10,190 bases of DNA from Acidobacteriota bacterium (GTDB lineage: Bacteria > Acidobacteriota > Polarisedimenticolia > Gp22-AA2): assembly GCA_027297005.1 (NCBI GenBank), contig JAPUIN010000431.1, positions 1 to 10,190 on the forward strand, in the 5' to 3' direction. The notes under the pieces are model-generated. The model saw only the letters and a list, made by a program, of their open reading frames with translations. It was not told the DNA's origin and did no database searches. The first letter of the stretch is position 1; the number at the start of each line of letters is the position of its first letter. Below, one piece after another: positions 6,373 to 10,190 of this stretch. The translations under genes were made by a program, and so were the position numbers.

Positions 6373-7484
6373 GGTACGATGCCCAGCGAACGGTAGATCG
6401 CCTCGGTCCTCTCGATCATGCGCTCGGCAGCGAATTCGCGGACCCGCCGCCGCGCCGCGCCGACAAGACGCTCCCGCAACGGCGCGTCGCCGGCAAGGAG
6501 GACCATGGCCCGCGCCATGGCCGGAGCGTTTCCCGGAGGGACGAGAAGAGCATGGCGCCCATCCTCGGTGATCTCCTCCATCCCGTCGAGGTCGGTGGCG
6601 ACCAGGGGCACGCCCGCCGCCATCGCTTCCTTGACGACGGCCGGGGATCCTTCCCCCAGAGGGGACGGCAGGACGAACAGGTTTAGGCCCTCAAACACTT
6701 CCGGCATCTCCTCGCGGAACCCCGCAAACAGCACCTTCTCCTGAACACCGAGCCGGGATGCGAGATTCCGCAGGGCGGCTTCCTTCTCCCCCCGGCCTAC
6801 GAGAACGAACATGGCCCGCGGCAATTCCCTGGCGGCCAGCGCCGCGGCCTCGATGAACAGATCGAACCCCTTCTCCCCGGCGAGGTGGCCGGCCGTGCCG
6901 ATCAGGAATGTTCCGGGACCCACCCCGGCGCCTTCTCCCCTCAGTGATTCACGGAATCGACCGCGCGCGGCCCCCGTGAATCTCTCCAGCTCGATCCCCG
7001 AGTGCACCACATCGACCCGGCGTGGATCAAACCCCTGCGTCAACAGGTGGCGGCGAATCGCTCCCGAAACGGCGATCACACGATCCACCCGATAACTGTA
7101 TTTCAACCGACTGAGCAGCCTGCTTCGCAGGGGGAACGACAGGCGGCGTGATGCCACCGCGGGACGCCGCCCCGAAAAACACGTCGCCAAGGTACCGAGG
7201 CTCACAGCGTGTGCCGTGTGGTAGTGCAGGAGACTGACCGATTCCGCGCGGATGATCTCACCGATCCTCCGCGCCGCACCGAGGTGCAGTTCACCACGCA
7301 TCACGATCGGGAAGACACCCAGCCCCGACTCCGCAGCCCGCTCTACGAGAGGGCTGCGTGGTTGTCCCACCACGAGACAACGATGTCCACGCCGCACGAG
7401 GCCCCGGGCCAGCATGAGGGTCTGCGCCTCGCCGCCCCTCCAGTTCCGCTCGGTGTTGAGATGGAGAATCGTCGCGGACATCAT
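6369..7484 (-). CDS. Glycosyltransferase family 4 (GT-B fold)
   Basis: This 371-residue protein has the standard GT4 layout. The N-terminal acceptor domain opens with ILHLNTERNWRGGEAQ (6-21), whose GG lies in the acceptor-side loop. The C-terminal nucleotide-sugar domain includes GTAGHLAGEKGFDLFIEA (196-213; K205 is the expected phosphate contact) and the EX7E motif, E278 to E286, in EGSPAVVKEAMAAG, which binds the donor sugar. Such retaining enzymes move a hexose from a nucleotide sugar onto lipopolysaccharide, capsule or glycolipid acceptors at the cytoplasmic face of the inner membrane. The ATG at 7484 overlaps the GT2 stop (ATGA, 7481-7484), with no strong ribosome binding site, so translational coupling is likely. 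Donor and acceptor cannot be read from sequence. Confidence 0.92.
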   Translation of the reverse strand: MMSATILHLNTERNWRGGEAQTLMLARGLVRRGHRCLVVGQPRSPLVERAAESGLGVFPIVMRGELHLGAARRIGEIIRAESVSLLHYHTAHAVSLGTLATCFSGRRPAVASRRLSFPLRSRLLSRLKYSYRVDRVIAVSGAIRRHLLTQGFDPRRVDVVHSGIELERFTGAARGRFRESLRGEGAGVGPGTFLIGTAGHLAGEKGFDLFIEAAALAARELPRAMFVLVGRGEKEAALRNLASRLGVQEKVLFAGFREEMPEVFEGLNLFVLPSPLGEGSPAVVKEAMAAGVPLVATDLDGMEEITEDGRHALLVPPGNAPAMARAMVLLAGDAPLRERLVGAARRRVREFAAERMIERTEAIYRSLGIVP

Positions 7485-8401
7485 CGTCTCGCCGACGATG
7501 TGGGGGGTCGCCGGGCCGGTTGCACCACCGGCGGCCCCGCCGGCCTGACCCCGGCCTCAACGGGACACCCTCCGCTCTCCTCCACCGCATCGAGACGCGG
7601 AGATACGGGTTCCGGATCCCGCTGGAGATTCATCTCCCAGAGCCGCGCATATTTCATATACACGGTGAACGCGTTGAGCATCGAGAGAACCAGCCCGTGA
7701 ACGCCCTCGAGAAAACCGAGCCGCAGCAGATACATCTTGACGAACCGCACCGCCGGCGCCCCGAGGATCTGCAACGGTCCGGTCCGGCGTCCTTCTGAGT
7801 GAAGCTGGGCAGCACCCCACTCGCTGTACAGGCGAAGCTTGTGCCAGTACTGATCGAACGAGCGGAATGTATGGTGCTCCAGCGGATGCCTCAGGGTGGG
7901 AAGCGGGCCGGGGAGATCGATCTCCGCGTGCACCCTGCGTTCCTGGTAACGGGAGACGTCCCTGCGAAACAGACGGATCACCCTGTCACTCTCCCACCCG
8001 CCATGGCGGATGTGACGCCCGAGAAAATAATTAGCCCTGCGAATCCAGTACCCGTCGTGCGTCGGCGTCGTGCGAAGAAGTGCGAGAATCTCCTCCCGCA
8101 TTCCCGCCGTGACGCGCTCGTCGGCGTCCACTAGGAGGACCCATTCGTGCGAAGCCTGCGGTATGGCCCAGTTCTTCTGCATCGCGGAGTAGCCGTATTC
8201 GTGCTGGAGGACCCGCGCACCGCGCTCTTTCGCGATCGCCACGGTTGCATCGCTGCTGAAGGAATCGACGACAAGCACCTCGTCGGCAAAAGCGACCGAC
8301 TCGAGACAGGCCGGCAGGTTGTCTTCTTCGTTGTACGTGGGGATGATGGCCGTCAACGGACGCCGCGGCGGGGCACCGGCCCCGGCCGTGCACGCGCTCA
8401 T
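7481..8401 (-). CDS. Glycosyltransferase family 2, WaaE/KdtX-like
   Basis: The 306 residues begin with a GT-A domain: LTAIIPTYNEEDNLPACLE (16-34), VLVVDSFSSDAT (42-53), and the metal-binding DADE at 92-95 in WVLLVDADERV. The set PTYNEE, DSFSSD, NWAI and DADER is typical of the WaaE/KdtX-type family that adds glucose to inner-core lipopolysaccharide and similar acceptors. The segment RFVKMYLLRLGFLEGVHG (219-236) is a membrane-associated feature also common in that family. The last 40 or so residues (264-306) are Pro/Arg/Gly-rich and not clearly part of the domain. The ATG 8401 overlaps the bamD stop by 4 nt (ATGA), and the gene ends in a 4-nt overlap with the GT4 gene. The exact sugar and acceptor are unknown; a role in core-oligosaccharide or related glycan assembly is inferred. 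Confidence 0.92.
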   Translation of the reverse strand: MSACTAGAGAPPRRPLTAIIPTYNEEDNLPACLESVAFADEVLVVDSFSSDATVAIAKERGARVLQHEYGYSAMQKNWAIPQASHEWVLLVDADERVTAGMREEILALLRTTPTHDGYWIRRANYFLGRHIRHGGWESDRVIRLFRRDVSRYQERRVHAEIDLPGPLPTLRHPLEHHTFRSFDQYWHKLRLYSEWGAAQLHSEGRRTGPLQILGAPAVRFVKMYLLRLGFLEGVHGLVLSMLNAFTVYMKYARLWEMNLQRDPEPVSPRLDAVEESGGCPVEAGVRPAGPPVVQPARRPPTSSARR

Positions 8402-9285
8402 GAGTCGTCGTCCCGGCGGGATGCCTTTTCCCGGCGACGCGCATCCTTCTCGAGCAGCCTCGTTGCATCCCTCACGAGATTGTTCTCCGGCGATTCGCGG
8501 GCGAGCCGGTCAAAGAACGCCTGCGCCTCCGTCCGTTTTCCGGTTTTCAGCAGACAGATGCCGAGATCGTACAAGACCCGCGGCGTCTTCCTGAACCGCG
8601 GGAACTGAACGAGGATCGTGCGGTAGCGATCAATCGCGGCGCCCCATGCCTTGCGTTGCTGGTAGAACCTTCCCACGACACGATCGTGCTCGGCCAGGAG
8701 GTCATAGCACTCCTCGATTTTGCGCCGGGCCCGCTCGACATAAGGGCTGTCCGGGAACACTGCTTCGACCTTGCGGAACTCATCGATCGCCTTGAGAGTC
8801 AGCGTCTGGTCGCGATCGGGCGCGAGCACCTGCTCGAAGAGCGACATCGCCACCATGAACTGCGCATGATCGGCGCGTTGATGATCCGGATAATACGTCA
8901 GGAAGTTCCGATATCCGTTCAGGGCCTCTCCAAAGTTCAGGAAGCCGCGATCCTTGAAGTAGGCGTCCGCGATTGCCAGTTGCACCTTCGGAAGCAGATC
9001 GCGGTCATCCGGCGCGATGCGCGGCAGAATCGTCTGCAGGATATTGCGGGCCGAGTAGTATTTTTTCTTCTCGATCTTCCTGAGGGCGCGCTCGTACATC
9101 ACTGCGGGCGGCTCCAGCAACACCGGCTTCTTGCCGCTCCGGCCGGCGCACCCGGCAAGCCCGACCGGGAGGCAGAGCACGACGATGAACACCCATAGGA
9201 GGCCGTCCTGGCCATGCGTGGGGACGCGCACGATACTCGGACAGGTTCCTGACCGGGCGATTCCGGCGCGACACGACGTCGTCAA
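8398..9285 (-). CDS. bamD: Outer membrane assembly lipoprotein BamD (YfiO)
   Basis: BamD is the TPR-repeat lipoprotein partner of BamA in the complex that inserts beta-barrel proteins into the outer membrane. The 295 residues carry a hydrophobic segment (29-44) ending in a lipobox LAGC (43-46), so C46 should be acylated. Helical TPR-like repeats follow from about 60 to 280, for example YERALRKIEKKKYYSARNIL (64-83), EALNGYRNFLTYYPDHQRAD (120-139), AIDEFRKVEAVFPDSPYVER (166-185), AIDRYRTILVQFPRFRKTPR (217-236) and AQAFFDRLARESPENN (254-269). The start is TTG 9285, in a TTGA overlap with the preceding stop and with AGGGGG (9294-9299) eight bases upstream. This leaves an unusually long stretch before the hydrophobic core; GTG 9231 would give a more typical signal peptide. 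The charged tail (KDARRREKASRRDDD) is poorly conserved. The family is clear; the exact start is not. Confidence 0.9.
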   Translation of the reverse strand: MTTSCRAGIARSGTCPSIVRVPTHGQDGLLWVFIVVLCLPVGLAGCAGRSGKKPVLLEPPAVMYERALRKIEKKKYYSARNILQTILPRIAPDDRDLLPKVQLAIADAYFKDRGFLNFGEALNGYRNFLTYYPDHQRADHAQFMVAMSLFEQVLAPDRDQTLTLKAIDEFRKVEAVFPDSPYVERARRKIEECYDLLAEHDRVVGRFYQQRKAWGAAIDRYRTILVQFPRFRKTPRVLYDLGICLLKTGKRTEAQAFFDRLARESPENNLVRDATRLLEKDARRREKASRRDDDS

Positions 9286-9686
9286 GTCAGCATCCCCCTA
9301 AGCCTCGCGGGAAACCGGCGAGGTCTCCCGTTGCGGTCGACCGCGGCGTGGACGGTCGATCCGGAGGCCAGAAGCGTTCCGTCCGTTTCCCTCTCGATGC
9401 GGTATGAGAATGTGATGCGGACCCCGCGGATCCCGGACACGGTCGTGCGGACGCGAAGCAGGTCGTCATAGCGGGCGGGAACATGGTAGGTACAGGAAGC
9501 ACTGATCACAGGGAGGAGAACCCCTTCATCATCCTCCATGCGTCCATAGGGCAGGCCACGTGCGCGCATCAACTCGGTTCTGCCAATCTCGAACCACACG
9601 AAATGAGCTGCATGGTGCGCGACCCCCATGCGATCGACCTCGGGATACCGCACGCGGATGCTCGCTCCCTCGTCCTGCGTCGCCAC
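9282..9686 (-). CDS. YbgC/FadM-like acyl-CoA thioesterase (4HBT hot-dog fold)
   Basis: The 134 residues match single-domain hot-dog thioesterases, which hydrolyse acyl-CoA. The active-site region RVRYPEVDRMGVAHHAAHF (11-29) has the catalytic-type D18 with G21 and H24/H25. WFEIGRTELMR (31-41), on the central helix, has E33. The rest has the expected beta pattern, including SASCTYHVPARYDDLLRV and RITFSYRIERE. The start is GTG 9686 with GAGGA (9693-9697) six bases upstream, overlapping the rpe stop codon; the gap to rpe is nine bases. YbgC in gamma-proteobacteria sits with the Tol-Pal envelope genes; here the homologue precedes bamD, again an envelope context. The substrate chain length cannot be told from sequence. 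Confidence 0.9.
   Translation of the reverse strand: MATQDEGASIRVRYPEVDRMGVAHHAAHFVWFEIGRTELMRARGLPYGRMEDDEGVLLPVISASCTYHVPARYDDLLRVRTTVSGIRGVRITFSYRIERETDGTLLASGSTVHAAVDRNGRPRRFPARLRGMLT
9294..9299 (-). promoter_or_regulatory. Ribosome binding site for the bamD TTG start
   Basis: AGGGGG on the minus strand lies eight bases before TTG 9285 and inside the end of the thioesterase gene. It supports initiation at the TTGA overlap rather than at the internal GTG 9231, which lacks a comparable site at normal spacing. Confidence 0.55.
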
Positions 9687-9695
9687 GTGACGTCC

Positions 9696-10190
9696 TCATT
9701 TATTGGCCGCGCGGGAGCGGCCGAGAAGGTCGGTCAGGGCGCGGGCCTTATTTCTGGGATCCCCCCCACCAAACACCGCCGATCCCGCCACGAAAATTTC
9801 GGCGCCGCGGCTCCGAAGATCCCGGATGTTACCGGGGCCAACTCCGCCATCGACCTCGATCCGTGTGCCTGCCCCGGCCTTCGTGATCATCTCCTTGAGC
9901 GCGGCGACCTTGGGCAGCACGGACGGGATGAACTGCTGGCCGCCGAACCCAGGGTCGACCGACATTAGCAGGACGTAGTCGAGCTCCGGGAGAATCTCCT
10001 GGATGAGGGCCAGCGGAGTGAAGGGGTTGAGAGCCACGCCGGCCGCTGCCCCACAATCTTTGATGTGGTGGACGGCCCGGTGCAGATGGGTCGCCGCCTC
10101 CAGATGAACTGAGATCATATCGGCCCCGGCGCGCGCGAACATTTCGATGTAACGCTCGGGGTGTTCGATCATCAGGTGAACATCAAGCGG
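9696..10190 (-). CDS. rpe: Ribulose-phosphate 3-epimerase, N-terminus beyond window
   Basis: The enzyme interconverts ribulose 5-phosphate and xylulose 5-phosphate in the pentose phosphate pathway. The visible 164 residues are the C-terminal three quarters; roughly 50 residues lie beyond the right edge, where the frame stays open. Landmarks run in order: DVHLMIEHP (a metal-ligand His), DMISVHLEA (the second His), ALNPFTPL, the signature LLMSVDPGFGGQQF, IEVDGGVGPGNI (the second catalytic Asp), and the phosphate site VAGSAVFGG. The family commonly has MSVNPGFGGQ; here Asp replaces Asn, a tolerated variation as far as I know. It is the most upstream gene seen of the minus-strand operon, nine bases before the thioesterase. 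Its link to the envelope genes is likely conserved order rather than shared chemistry. The operon promoter is not in the window. Confidence 0.95.
   Translation of the reverse strand, partial: PLDVHLMIEHPERYIEMFARAGADMISVHLEAATHLHRAVHHIKDCGAAAGVALNPFTPLALIQEILPELDYVLLMSVDPGFGGQQFIPSVLPKVAALKEMITKAGAGTRIEVDGGVGPGNIRDLRSRGAEIFVAGSAVFGGGDPRNKARALTDLLGRSRAANK

Noticed and set aside
1..10190. CRISPR array, tRNA, IS element, toxin-antitoxin or defence system
   Set aside because: I saw no spaced direct repeats, tRNA-like cloverleaf sequence, transposase or integrase motif, or small paired toxin-type genes. All sizeable frames are explained by housekeeping or envelope families.

Overview
This is a GC-rich, almost fully coding stretch of a bacterial chromosome holding ten genes, two of them cut by the window edges. 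The organism is a diderm: it has a BamD lipoprotein and two envelope-type glycosyltransferases. It also carries an RqcH-type NFACT protein, a CarD/CdnL RNA-polymerase-binding protein, and a divergent gene pair (an ATP-grasp ligase and a HisA-like protein) of a type associated with tetrahydromethanopterin/methanofuran-linked C1 metabolism. Together these suggest a GC-rich environmental lineage such as Acidobacteriota, Methylomirabilota or a related candidate phylum. The phylum is inference; the diderm call rests on bamD. There is no rRNA, tRNA, CRISPR array, transposase or phage gene, and no intergenic gap is longer than about 140 bp.

Left part (1-1867): an ATP-grasp ligase on the minus strand, running off the left edge, is divergent from a plus-strand TIM-barrel protein related to HisA. 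Only 58 bp separate them. The pair looks like an outlying piece of a C1-carrier coenzyme cluster; the substrates of both proteins are uncertain.

Centre (1885-5306): carD and rqcH form a minus-strand pair 17 bp apart. A clear sigma-70-type promoter (TTGACT, 17 bp, TATTAT) and a strong ribosome binding site place the CarD start at a TTG at 4185. A plus-strand DUF72 (YecE-like) gene leaves the same intergenic region divergently. It has a perfect inverted repeat just before its ribosome binding site and another over its stop codon.

Right part (5362-10190): a tight minus-strand operon reads rpe (5' end missing), a YbgC-like hot-dog thioesterase, bamD, a family 2 glycosyltransferase, a family 4 glycosyltransferase and a radical SAM/SPASM protein. 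The last five genes are joined by four consecutive 4-nt stop/start overlaps (TTGA, ATGA, ATGA, GTGA). This links outer-membrane protein assembly, glycan synthesis and a radical enzyme of unknown substrate in one transcript. Nothing here is plainly a new defence or mobile system. The least explained items are the C1-type divergent pair and the radical SAM protein at the end of the envelope operon.
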